Positions 1 through 7,517 of a stretch of DNA of 64,000 bases are shown here, piece by piece. The notes beneath the pieces were generated by a model. That model was not told where the DNA came from. It saw only the letters and a list, made by a program, of their open reading frames with translations, and made no database searches. Both the position numbers and the translations under genes were made by a program. The stretch's first letter is position 1. The number at the start of each line of letters is the position of its first letter. The DNA comes from Gammaproteobacteria bacterium (GTDB lineage Bacteria > Pseudomonadota > Gammaproteobacteria > Ga0077536): positions 1 through 64,000 of the forward strand of contig SHZJ01000018.1 of assembly GCA_009692365.1 (NCBI GenBank), in the 5' to 3' direction.

Positions 1-258
1 TGTGACACCGCGCTCGCGGCCGGCTATACCGGGGTCGATGCCTCGATGTGCGATTGGTACGTGGCCCCCTGTGGGGCGTGCGGCAAAGCCGGGCCCGCGC
101 CGCTGGCGTGGTGCCTACCGCCCGGCTTGAACGGTGCTGCGCTCGCGAGGGTCGTGGTGGCAGAACTCCGCAAGCAGCCCGCACTGGCGGCGCAACCGGC
201 ACCCAAGGCGGTAGCGCAGGTCCTGACCGCCCGCTACGCCTGTCCAGCCTCACCGTGA
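1..258 (+). CDS. Rap1a/Tai-family-like protein, C-terminal part (5' end outside window)
   Basis: The frame is open from base 1 and ends with TGA at 256-258, giving the last 85 residues of a protein whose start lies to the left. The C-terminal segment (WCLPPGLNGAALARVVVAEL followed by a helix and a final ARYACPASP) matches the pattern of Rap1a/Tai-type domains: a CLP motif, a helix with paired valines, a short linker and a closing Cys near an aromatic residue. Five cysteines are visible, as expected for a disulfide-stabilised periplasmic fold. Named members neutralise type VI secretion amidase effectors, but most homologues in genomes are uncharacterised, so an immunity role is not claimed. 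No effector gene is visible next to it. Family assignment is from remembered motif pattern only. Confidence 0.6.
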   Translation, partial: CDTALAAGYTGVDASMCDWYVAPCGACGKAGPAPLAWCLPPGLNGAALARVVVAELRKQPALAAQPAPKAVAQVLTARYACPASP

Positions 259-347
259 AGCGAGCCTCGCGGTGGCGCACGATCTGGCGCGGCGGTGCCA
301 GTGCTGGCTAAGCCGCGCGCAGGGATTACGCACGAGGACTAGCTAAG

Positions 348-527
348 ATGCACCGACCGATTTCCGCCGTGCCCGGCGTACCCGCAGCCCGCCATCGCGG
401 CCTTCATGACCTGCCGTGGATGCCCTTGGCAGTAGTGCGCGCGACCGACGCCGCCAAAATTTTAAAAATCTATCGCCGCGAATGCGCGGCCCGCGAACTT
501 CCGCCGCCGGAGGTCAGTGGCGCCTGA
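348..527 (+). CDS. Possible small protein of 59 residues, unknown
   Basis: An ATG at 348 opens a 59-codon frame closed by TGA at 525-527. A GAGG element at 334-337 sits ten bases before the ATG, a usable ribosome-binding site. The product is basic, with a central helix-prone stretch (ATDAAKILKIYRRECAARE) and a Pro-rich end. I recognise no family. The gene is short and no homology could be tested, so it could be a chance frame between the Rap1a-like gene and the convergent amidase gene. Confidence 0.28.
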   Translation: MHRPISAVPGVPAARHRGLHDLPWMPLAVVRATDAAKILKIYRRECAARELPPPEVSGA

Positions 528-948
528 GGTGCAGGCGGGGCTGGGGTGCGGGTTGGCGCCACGGCCCTCGCGGTGGCCGTTGATTGAGCAAACCCCACCG
601 TGGCTCGCGAGTCGTCATTCTCGCTGGGTCGGATGGGCAGCTAAGGCTGGCTGCTGCGCGCGCTGACTGGCGCGCCACGCGAACCTGCGCGCGGATTACC
701 GCGCGCACGCCTGCGGCGGCGTTACCGGCCACGCTCAGACTGTCCCGCGCCACAGGATCACGAAGCCGCTGCCCTGCCACACCGACAGCGCGCGCAGGCT
801 CGTGAATCGCCTCGCCGCCGCCGGCCCATCGCGCGCGCTCCGGGGCCGCGGGATTTACGCGGCGACCCGGCTTATGCGTCCCTGATTTAGCCCTCTGCTG
901 CCAACGCCGAGGGGCAGGCGCCGGCACGATGGTGTTGGCGCGCAAGCA
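528..948. other. 421-bp gap with no convincing gene
   Basis: This stretch lies between a possible small plus-strand gene and the 3' end of the minus-strand amidase gene. It is very GC-rich with many CGCG runs. The open frames on both strands are low-complexity (Arg, Ala, Pro) with no recognisable domain. It could be decayed coding sequence, but no parent gene is recognisable. No terminator with a T tract is obvious. Confidence 0.5.
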
Positions 949-2487
949 TCAACGGCGCTTCTTGCCGCCTTTGACACCGCTGGCGGCGGGGCTGGGCGAC
1001 AGTGCGGGTGGCCGCCGATGGTGGGTGGCTTGTTCAAAGGCATAGGCCAGGCGGAACAGCGTGGCTTCGTCGTACGGGCGGCCCATCAATTCCAATCCGA
1101 CCGGCAAATTACCCGGCGCAAAACCCGCCGGCACGCTCAGGGCTGGCAGCCAGCTCTGGGCGGCGATGAGTGTATTGGTGGGGTAGGTGAGGGTGGTCCA
1201 CACGCGGGTGTTGAGCTGCTCGCGGGTGGGTGGCACCACTTGCACATCCGGGAACATCAGGGCGTCCAAACCCTGTGCTGCCATCAGGTTGGTGAGCTGG
1301 CGTTGGAACAACTCGCGGGCGGCTAAGCGGCGGAAATACAGCGGGTCGTATTCGGCTTGGTCGGGTCCCACCACGCAGGCCTCCAGCAGGTCCAGCATGG
1401 GGTGGTAACGCCTGGCCGCAAAAATTTGCCCCAAACTGCGCAACGGGGCTGTGGGACGGGTGGCGAGAAATCTATTGAGGTCACTTTTAGAGCAGTTCAC
1501 ATACAAAGAGGTATCGTTCAACTGCTGCGCGAGGTTGGCAATCTCCAGTGGGATCACCTGCGCCCCGGCGACCTCCATCGTGATACAGGCGGCGCGCATC
1601 AAGGCATTGACTGGGGCGGCGTAGGGATTGTCATCGCCCCCCATGGCATTGGTTACCAGACCGATGCGCGCGCCTTGCAGGCCGTCGCGATCCAGCGCTG
1701 CGACATAGGGTTGGTGTGACTTGGCGATGGTGTAATTGACGCTCAGCGAGTCGGCTGGATCGTAACCGGCGATCACCTCAAACACGCGCACCGCATCGGT
1801 CACGGTACGCGCCATCGGCCCCACGGTGTCTTGAAAAAACACCAGCGGGGAGCTGCCCGCGCGGCTGACCACGCCGGGAGTTGAGCGAATGCCCACGAGG
1901 TTGCAATGAGAGGCGGGCACCCGGATGGACCCACCGCAATCGGTACCCAATCCCACGCTCGCAAAATTGGCGGCGATGGCCGCCCCGGTGCCGCTGCTGG
2001 ACCCGCCCGGATCGCGATCCAGCGCATAAGGATTACGGGTCTCACCGCTGCGTGAGGAATACGCCCACCAGGAGGTGGCGAAATCGGGCAGGGTGGTTTT
2101 GCCTAGGATAATCGCCCCGGCGGCTTGCAGGCGGCTGACTACGGTGGCGTCCGTTGGTGGGTAGTGCTCGGCAAACGCCAGGCTGCCGTAGCTGGTGGGC
2201 ACGGTGGCGGTGTCGATATTGTCCTTCAGGAGCACCGGCACCCCGTGGAGTGGCCCCTGTAGTTGACCGCTGGCCGCGAACGCGCGGTCGAGGGCGCGGG
2301 CCGTGCTGCGCGCTGCGGGGTTGAGCGTGACCACCGCATTGAGCTGTGCGCCGGCTTGGTCGTGCGCCTTGATGCGCTGTTGGTAGTCCGCGACCAGCGT
2401 TTGGGCGGTTAGCGCGCCGGCGTGCAGGGCGGTGTGGATCGCGCTGATGGTCGTTTCTTCCAGCGAAAAAGCTGCGGTGGGTGCCAT
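949..2487 (-). CDS. Amidase signature family hydrolase
   Basis: A 512-residue enzyme of the amidase signature family, which hydrolyses C-N amide bonds. The Ser-cisSer-Lys triad is complete: Lys88 in VLLKDNID, Ser163 in the GGSSSGTG loop, and nucleophile Ser187 in GTDCGGSIRVP. The 24-residue spacing between the two serines matches that of well-studied members such as FAAH. There is no signal peptide, so it is probably cytoplasmic. The C-terminus ends in a basic tail (VKGGKKRR). A GAGG lies about ten bases upstream of the ATG. It is not next to gatB or gatC, so a role in Gln-tRNA amidation is unlikely. The substrate cannot be read from sequence. It is divergently arranged with the sulfurtransferase at 2696. 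Confidence 0.9.
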   Translation of the reverse strand: MAPTAAFSLEETTISAIHTALHAGALTAQTLVADYQQRIKAHDQAGAQLNAVVTLNPAARSTARALDRAFAASGQLQGPLHGVPVLLKDNIDTATVPTSYGSLAFAEHYPPTDATVVSRLQAAGAIILGKTTLPDFATSWWAYSSRSGETRNPYALDRDPGGSSSGTGAAIAANFASVGLGTDCGGSIRVPASHCNLVGIRSTPGVVSRAGSSPLVFFQDTVGPMARTVTDAVRVFEVIAGYDPADSLSVNYTIAKSHQPYVAALDRDGLQGARIGLVTNAMGGDDNPYAAPVNALMRAACITMEVAGAQVIPLEIANLAQQLNDTSLYVNCSKSDLNRFLATRPTAPLRSLGQIFAARRYHPMLDLLEACVVGPDQAEYDPLYFRRLAARELFQRQLTNLMAAQGLDALMFPDVQVVPPTREQLNTRVWTTLTYPTNTLIAAQSWLPALSVPAGFAPGNLPVGLELMGRPYDEATLFRLAYAFEQATHHRRPPALSPSPAASGVKGGKKRR

Positions 2488-2557
2488 GCGGGATCCTCGG
2501 GCCAGTCCGCGCTTGTGCGGTGGCTTGCGTGTGGTTAGCCTGCGCGCTACCGGGACG

Positions 2558-2606
2558 GATACCGATACCGATAGCCATACCGATAGCCATACCGATAGCG
2601 ATAGCG
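2558..2606. repeat. Short tandem repeat built on CGATAC/CGATAGCCATAC
   Basis: Hexamers of the type CGATAC and CGATAG are iterated, and the 12-mer CGATAGCCATAC appears twice in direct tandem. The array lies in the gap between the divergent amidase (start 2487) and sulfurtransferase (start 2696) genes, where promoters for both should be. A related hexamer array occurs at 21331. Repeats like this change copy number by slippage and could alter promoter spacing. That effect is inference. Confidence 0.75.
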
Positions 2607-2695
2607 GGCCGGACAGCCCGCCGTCGCGGTTCTCACATTACCCTAAAATGCTGCCAGCCCAATGCTGGGGCGCGCGCCACTTCAAGGAGTTATGC

Positions 2696-3568
2696 ATGCC
2701 TGTCTCCGGACCGCTCGTGACCACGCAATGGCTAGCCGCAGCGCTCAGCGACCCGACTTTACGGGTACTGGATGCGACGGTTTTCCTCCACGCCAATCCC
2801 AATGGGGTCGGCTATATTCCGGAGAGCGGGCACGCCCGCTGGGCCGCAGCGCATATTCCGGGCGCGCAGTTTGTCGATCTCATCACGGCGTTTTCAGATC
2901 CTCACTCGGCCGTGCGCTTCACCATGCCCGCCGCCGCGCGTTTTGGGGAACTCGCCGGCGGGCTCGGGGTGGGCAACGACAGCACCATCGTGATCTACAG
3001 CAGCGGCAGCCCGATGTGGGCCACGCGCCTGTGGTGGATGTTCCGCTCGGTGGGTTTGGACAACTGCGCGGTGCTCGACGGCGGCTTGGCCAAATGGCAG
3101 CGCGAAGAGCGAGCCGTGACGACGGCCGTGCCGCAGTTTCCCGCCGTGCCGCTGCGGGTGGCGCCGCGGCCCGCGCTCTGGGCCGACCGCCGGGATGTGC
3201 TGGCGGCGATGGACGATGCCGCCGTGTGTACCATCAACGCCCTGTCGCCGAGCGTCTATAGCGGCGAGCAGAACACCTATGGCCGGGCCGGACACATCCC
3301 CGGTAGTCGCAATGTTTTTTACCACGATTTGCTGCACGCCGCAGACGAAACTTGGCACCGTCCTGAGCAGCTGCGGCCCTTGTTTGAGGCCGTCGGGGCG
3401 TATGCCCGACCGCGGGTGATTTGCTACTGCGGCGGCGGTATTTCCGCCACCATGGACGCGCTGGCCTTGGTATTGACCGGGCATCCGGACATCGCGGTGT
3501 ACGATGGTTCAATGATGGAGTGGGTCGCGGATCCCGCGCTGCCGCTAAGCCTGGGAATGGACGCCTGA
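2696..3568 (+). CDS. Sulfurtransferase with two rhodanese domains
   Basis: A 290-residue protein with tandem rhodanese modules (roughly residues 10-140 and 160-285), the size of thiosulfate/3-mercaptopyruvate sulfurtransferases. The active-site Cys245 sits in YCGGGISAT, which is closer to the CGSGVTA loop of mercaptopyruvate sulfurtransferases than to the CRKGVT loop of thiosulfate enzymes. RAGHIPGS near residue 200 is the usual motif before the catalytic loop. The frame is open further upstream, but AAGGAG at 2684-2689 places the start at ATG 2696 and the conserved N-terminus begins there. It would transfer sulfane sulfur to cyanide or thiols. Its 3' end nearly touches the convergent HDOD gene. 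Confidence 0.88.
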   Translation: MPVSGPLVTTQWLAAALSDPTLRVLDATVFLHANPNGVGYIPESGHARWAAAHIPGAQFVDLITAFSDPHSAVRFTMPAAARFGELAGGLGVGNDSTIVIYSSGSPMWATRLWWMFRSVGLDNCAVLDGGLAKWQREERAVTTAVPQFPAVPLRVAPRPALWADRRDVLAAMDDAAVCTINALSPSVYSGEQNTYGRAGHIPGSRNVFYHDLLHAADETWHRPEQLRPLFEAVGAYARPRVICYCGGGISATMDALALVLTGHPDIAVYDGSMMEWVADPALPLSLGMDA

Positions 3569-3571
3569 GGC

Positions 3572-4471
3572 TTATTCGAGGAATAGGCAAATGGTTTCGA
3601 CATACTCCCGGTCAACGTCGTCTTGGAGGGTGTTGAGGTCAAAATTAAGCGTTAGCCCGAGGCGTGTCAGCGCGAGGGGATCCCATTCCGCCCCCGCCCC
3701 CGCACTCGGCAGCTCGCTGAAACTGCCGCTGCCCGAGTCGTTGGCAAGGCCGTCGGCCATATTCAGGATGGTCGCCTCGATCGGTGCGACGTGCGCGGTA
3801 CGCGGCTCGTGATGCCAAGCGATGGCGTCGGTGATGGCGGCCGGCAGTTGCCAGTGCGCTAACATCAGCCCGCCCAACTGGGCATGGTCGAAGCCCAGTT
3901 CTTCCATTTCGATCATCGCCAGCCGCTGTTCATCGCCGGCCGCCTGCCGGATGGTTTCTTCGGCAATCTCCGGATATCGATGGTTGATAATGAGGGTCCC
4001 GATGTCGTGCATCACCCCGGCCACAAAGAGTCGTTCTGGGTGCAGTATGCCCACGCGCCGGGCGATTGCCTGGGCAACCAGCCCGGTATAAACGCCGTGT
4101 CGCCAGAAAGAATTCATGTTGGTGACAGCCCCGTTGAGGCGGGAGAAAGTGTTCACCGCGCTCATGGCGCAGACAATTTTTTGCAGTTCGTTCACCCCCA
4201 GCACCACCACCGCGCGCGAAATGGTGTCGACCCGCGCCACCAGGCCATACCACGGGCTGTTGACCAGACGCAGGACCCGGGCGGATAGCCCGGGGTCCCG
4301 GACGATGACAGCGGCCAGATCTGCCATCGTCGAGCGCTCATTGGCGAGCAGCGAATTGACCTTCAGACAGACCTCGGGCGGCGAGACGATGGCGGACATG
4401 TCCGTCACCAGCGTGTGGGCGATGCGCAGGGCGGGCGAGAGTTCGGTGACGGCGACGGCGGGGGTGCTCAA
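3572..4471 (-). CDS. HDOD domain protein
   Basis: The HDOD domain covers most of the product: an N-terminal helical block with RDPGLSARVLRLVNSPWYG, the segment SRAVVVLGVNELQKIVCA, and an HD pair in VMHDIGTLIIN. HDOD proteins lack nucleotide-cyclase or diesterase modules of their own and usually act as regulatory or scaffold proteins in signalling. No GGDEF, EAL or receiver domain is attached here. The frame extends to 4591, inside the upstream gene. I favour the TTG at 4471 (299 residues), which follows AGAGAA and precedes the conserved region, but the start is uncertain. It lies downstream of the GST-like gene on the same strand and may be co-transcribed with it. Confidence 0.82.
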   Translation of the reverse strand: MSTPAVAVTELSPALRIAHTLVTDMSAIVSPPEVCLKVNSLLANERSTMADLAAVIVRDPGLSARVLRLVNSPWYGLVARVDTISRAVVVLGVNELQKIVCAMSAVNTFSRLNGAVTNMNSFWRHGVYTGLVAQAIARRVGILHPERLFVAGVMHDIGTLIINHRYPEIAEETIRQAAGDEQRLAMIEMEELGFDHAQLGGLMLAHWQLPAAITDAIAWHHEPRTAHVAPIEATILNMADGLANDSGSGSFSELPSAGAGAEWDPLALTRLGLTLNFDLNTLQDDVDREYVETICLFLE

Positions 4472-4542
4472 GGTCGTTCTCTGTAAGGTAAGGCTAAGGC
4501 AAGTGTCGGCATCGGCGGGCGCCAACTTGAGGGCGCCAGCGC

Positions 4543-5688
4543 TCAGACGCGGCGCAGTTTGAAGTCTTCGCGGCGTAGCAGCGGGGTGCACGGCAGCGCC
4601 AGCAGCGCCCCGGCACCCGCGCGTTCACAGAGCGCCGCGATAAGGTCGCGCTGCGCGGGGTCGGCGTGCGCCCAGACCTGCAGCGCGCGCTGCAGCATCC
4701 ACTGGTCGTAGGAAAAAATACTGCGCTCGCCCACCACCGCGTAGGCGGTACCGTGCCCCAGCGTGTAGTGGTGGCGACCCAGACTGGGAGGGATTAGGCG
4801 CTCGTTATGGTGGCTGAGCCAAGTCCGCAGGGCGACATTTTGGGCGACCAGCACCGGCACGTAGTCGCGCGCGAGGAGTTGCAGGATGGGCCACAGCGTG
4901 GGGGCGGGCACGGTCGGCGTAGCCGGGGTGGCTAGCGGGGGTGGGTCACCCATGCGCTGGAGCCAGCGTACCGTCTTGGGCGCTTTGGTTTTCAGGATCT
5001 GGCCGGCGTTGGGGTCGCGATACAAATGCGCGTGGAGTGGCCCATACAGGGCAAAATCGGCGAGCGTGGGGGCGGCTCCCAGCAGGTAGTCGCTCACGGC
5101 AAAATGGGCGTCCAGCCCCGCCAACAGCGCGTGGTAAGCGGCCTCGATCGCTGGGATGGTAGCCGCGCTAATGCCCAGTTGTGCGACCCAGCCGCGAAAC
5201 CGCGCGGCGATTTTTTCTCCGCTCGCGCGCTGCCGTGCCAGCGGTAGCGCCGGGTCGTTATTGCGGCCGAACTCGCACACCGCAAAGTCGTTGTCGTAGT
5301 GCCAGCGATAGTGCAGCGCAGGGAGTTTCAGCCATTCATCGCAACACAGTTCCAGCCAGTAGCTGAGAAATTGCCCCGGCGCATCGGCCGGCAGCGTGGC
5401 GGGCGTGGGATAGCGCGCTTCGAGGTAGTCGAACATCTCGCTGGTGTCTTGCAGCGTGGCGTTGCTTGGGGTGAGCAGCACCGGGATGACCGGCCAGCCC
5501 ACGCGCGGCAGAATTTCCTCGGCGAAGACGCGCCGGGTGGCCAGCACGTTGTGGTGAGGGATGCGCTTGTAGCGCAGATAGGCTGAAATTTTGGCGGTGA
5601 AATAGGAAGCATCCGCGCCCAGCAGGCGGTAAGTGCCCGCTGGGGCGGCGTTCGCCGGCAGGAAAAGATCGGCCGGCGGACGTTTCAC
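4543..5688 (-). CDS. Glutathione S-transferase-fold protein
   Basis: A 381-residue protein whose N-terminal region (residues about 17-95) looks like the thioredoxin-fold GST domain: YRLLGADASYFTAKISAYLR, a VGWPVIPVLLT segment with the cis-Pro, and LQDTSEMFDYLEARYP for the glutathione-binding Asp/Thr-Ser-Glu region. An all-helical C-terminal domain follows, with APTLADFALYGPL as the usual capping motif. The final 150 residues exceed the common GST length (about 210-240) and resemble no domain I can name. The start is a GTG eight bases after the cupin stop codon, so translation is probably coupled. It sits in the dimethylformamidase-like run, which suggests a conjugation or isomerisation step, but the substrate is unknown. 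Confidence 0.75.
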   Translation of the reverse strand: MKRPPADLFLPANAAPAGTYRLLGADASYFTAKISAYLRYKRIPHHNVLATRRVFAEEILPRVGWPVIPVLLTPSNATLQDTSEMFDYLEARYPTPATLPADAPGQFLSYWLELCCDEWLKLPALHYRWHYDNDFAVCEFGRNNDPALPLARQRASGEKIAARFRGWVAQLGISAATIPAIEAAYHALLAGLDAHFAVSDYLLGAAPTLADFALYGPLHAHLYRDPNAGQILKTKAPKTVRWLQRMGDPPPLATPATPTVPAPTLWPILQLLARDYVPVLVAQNVALRTWLSHHNERLIPPSLGRHHYTLGHGTAYAVVGERSIFSYDQWMLQRALQVWAHADPAQRDLIAALCERAGAGALLALPCTPLLRREDFKLRRV

Positions 5689-5696
5689 CCAGGTTA

Positions 5697-6224
5697 TCAG
5701 GCGGCCTTGGACTTACGCGCCGGCGCTTTTGCCGGCGCCCGGGCTTTCGCTGGCGCGGGTTTCGCGGCTTTGGCGGCGGCTTTTTTGGCCGCCGCGTGAC
5801 CCGCCTGCAGACGCCGTAATTCTTCCCAGCCCAGATAGGCGTTAAAGCCCGTGTCGTCAAAAAATAAGACCGGCCCGTCGCAGATAAACAGGTATTCGGT
5901 GTCCTCCAAGGCGGTGGTGGCGCCGTGGATCATGCCGTTGGGCTCGTAGATGTAATCGCCGGTGTTCAAGGTGCCGTCGCGAACCTGCAGTTTGCCTTTC
6001 AGAATGAAGGTATGCGAAGCCGAAAGATGTTTGTGCGGGGGGGCCACGAAACCTTTCAACCAGCGAAAATGCACCGCCCAGCGCCCCGATTCCGCGCCGG
6101 TGTAGAGCACTTTAATGAAGGCTTTTTGGGGGTCCAGCGGCTGTGGAATCCATTCCGCGTCTTCGGCGCGGACCATGGTATCCATCAGTTGCGGGTTGAT
6201 GGGCAGGATGTTTTGCATTGCCAT
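5697..6224 (-). CDS. Cupin-domain protein with Lys/Ala/Pro tail
   Basis: A 175-residue single cupin resembling the 2,4'-dihydroxyacetophenone dioxygenase-type family. Metal-ligand candidates are His64 and His66 in PPHKHLSAS, His71, and His100 in YEPNGMIHGA. Family members are Fe(II) oxygenases or small sensory cupins, so enzyme activity is not certain. Residues 143-175 are a low-complexity tail of Ala, Lys and Pro that is not part of the cupin fold. It resembles the nucleic-acid-binding or flexible tails added to many proteins in high-GC genomes. A strong AGGAG precedes the ATG. It lies between the flavin oxidoreductase and GST genes on the same strand. Confidence 0.78.
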   Translation of the reverse strand: MAMQNILPINPQLMDTMVRAEDAEWIPQPLDPQKAFIKVLYTGAESGRWAVHFRWLKGFVAPPHKHLSASHTFILKGKLQVRDGTLNTGDYIYEPNGMIHGATTALEDTEYLFICDGPVLFFDDTGFNAYLGWEELRRLQAGHAAAKKAAAKAAKPAPAKARAPAKAPARKSKAA

Positions 6225-6272
6225 TCGGGTTCTCCTAGGGATGGTCGTTGAGGCCGTTCAGGGCGGAACAAG

Positions 6273-6304
6273 CGCGCCCCCACCGCCGCGGCAGTGGGGG
6301 CGCG
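6273..6304 (-). terminator. Strong hairpin between flavin oxidoreductase and cupin genes
   Basis: A perfect 11-bp GC stem (6273-6283 with 6294-6304) closes a ten-base loop. Read on the minus strand it follows the oxidoreductase stop at 6313 and precedes the cupin ATG at 6224. There is no run of T after it, so it is better viewed as an attenuator or mRNA-stabilising hairpin than a classical Rho-independent terminator. Confidence 0.55.
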
Positions 6305-6312
6305 GGTGGGGT

Positions 6313-7443
6313 TTAGCCGACGGCGTGCAGGAACGCAGGCGCCGTATCGGCTTCGAGATCGAACGCGGGCCGCGCGCCCAGTTGCTTGAGTTGCGGCAGG
6401 ACTTCGCGCGCAAACAGGCTTTGGTTGGCGCGGCCAATTTCTAGCGGCATGCCCGCATAGCTGAAGATGCCGGTGAAGCCGCACGCATCGGTGCGCGCAT
6501 GGATGTCCTGCAGTTTTTCGTAGCACTGCTCGGGCGTGCCCCACACCTGCAGACTCATGAAAAATTCCGCCATGCCGTCCACCCCCAGTTGCTCAATGGT
6601 TTCATTGAGCTTGGAGTAGTACTCGTAGCCTTTAGTGGTGGCGAAGTGGTCGCTGCTCATTTCGTAATGTTGCACCACTGAGCGCCAGTAGCCGCCAATA
6701 TATTTGCGCGCCAGGGCTTCGGCTTTCGCGCCGTCCTGGTCGCACATCACCCAGCCGGCGATGTAGGGTCGGGGGGCGGCTTGGCCATGGATCTGCAAGA
6801 AGAGGTCGTTGTATTCCTTGAGTTCCTGGGCGTGGACTTCCCAAGGTTTTTGCGGAATCACCAGCACCCCAATGCCAAGATTGGCCATGATCTGGGAGGA
6901 TTCTGCGGAGACTGCTGCGGCGTAGGTGCGGTTCTTAAAAGACTTGAAAGGCTCGGGGCGGATGCGCGCCTTGGGCTGCTTGATGTGCTTGCCGTCGTAC
7001 TCGCAATAGCCTTGTTCCAGACCTTGCAGGATCATTTCGGCAGACTCGACAAACCGCTCGCGTGAGTCGCCCATGTTCTGCCGAAAGCCTTCAAACTCCA
7101 CCCGCGCCAAGCCCCGACCGATGCCGAACAGCGCCCGTCCGTCGCTCATGCAATCGAGCATCGACATTTTCTCGGCCACCCGCATGGGGTCGTTCCACGG
7201 CAATACCACCACCATGGTGCCGAGTTTGACTTTGCGGCACGCGCCGCCCACGAAGCTCAGAAAATCCACCACGTCGGGCATCATGGTGTAGTCGGTAAAA
7301 TGATGTTCGATGCCCCACACCGACTCAAAGCCCTGCGACTCGGCCATCAGCGCAAGCTTCATGTCGCGCTGATAAACCGCATAGTCGGTGATGCCGTCGG
7401 CGCGTTCCGGGTTTTGAAATATCGCGGCCATTCCTACATGCAT
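6313..7443 (-). CDS. LLM-class (luciferase-like) flavin-dependent oxidoreductase
   Basis: A 376-residue bacterial-luciferase-like monooxygenase. Typical family stretches are FESVWGIEHHFTDYTMMPD in the first beta-alpha units, KLGTMVVVLPWNDPMRVAEK, and the RALFGIGRGL segment of the flavin-binding barrel. Members use reduced FMN or F420 from a partner reductase to oxygenate aldehydes, amines, sulfonates or ketones. No reductase gene is adjacent. A good AAGGAAA lies just before the ATG. The gene begins 74 bases after the dimethylformamidase-like large-subunit stop, so the two are probably transcribed together. Its exact reaction cannot be assigned. Oxidation of an amide- or amine-derived substrate is a reasonable guess from context only. 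Confidence 0.88.
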   Translation of the reverse strand: MHVGMAAIFQNPERADGITDYAVYQRDMKLALMAESQGFESVWGIEHHFTDYTMMPDVVDFLSFVGGACRKVKLGTMVVVLPWNDPMRVAEKMSMLDCMSDGRALFGIGRGLARVEFEGFRQNMGDSRERFVESAEMILQGLEQGYCEYDGKHIKQPKARIRPEPFKSFKNRTYAAAVSAESSQIMANLGIGVLVIPQKPWEVHAQELKEYNDLFLQIHGQAAPRPYIAGWVMCDQDGAKAEALARKYIGGYWRSVVQHYEMSSDHFATTKGYEYYSKLNETIEQLGVDGMAEFFMSLQVWGTPEQCYEKLQDIHARTDACGFTGIFSYAGMPLEIGRANQSLFAREVLPQLKQLGARPAFDLEADTAPAFLHAVG

Positions 7444-7517
7444 GATGAATTTTCCTTGCTGCTAAAGTGGATGCTAAAAACAGGGTGACTGGGTACGCAC
7501 CGGGCGCTGATGACAGG

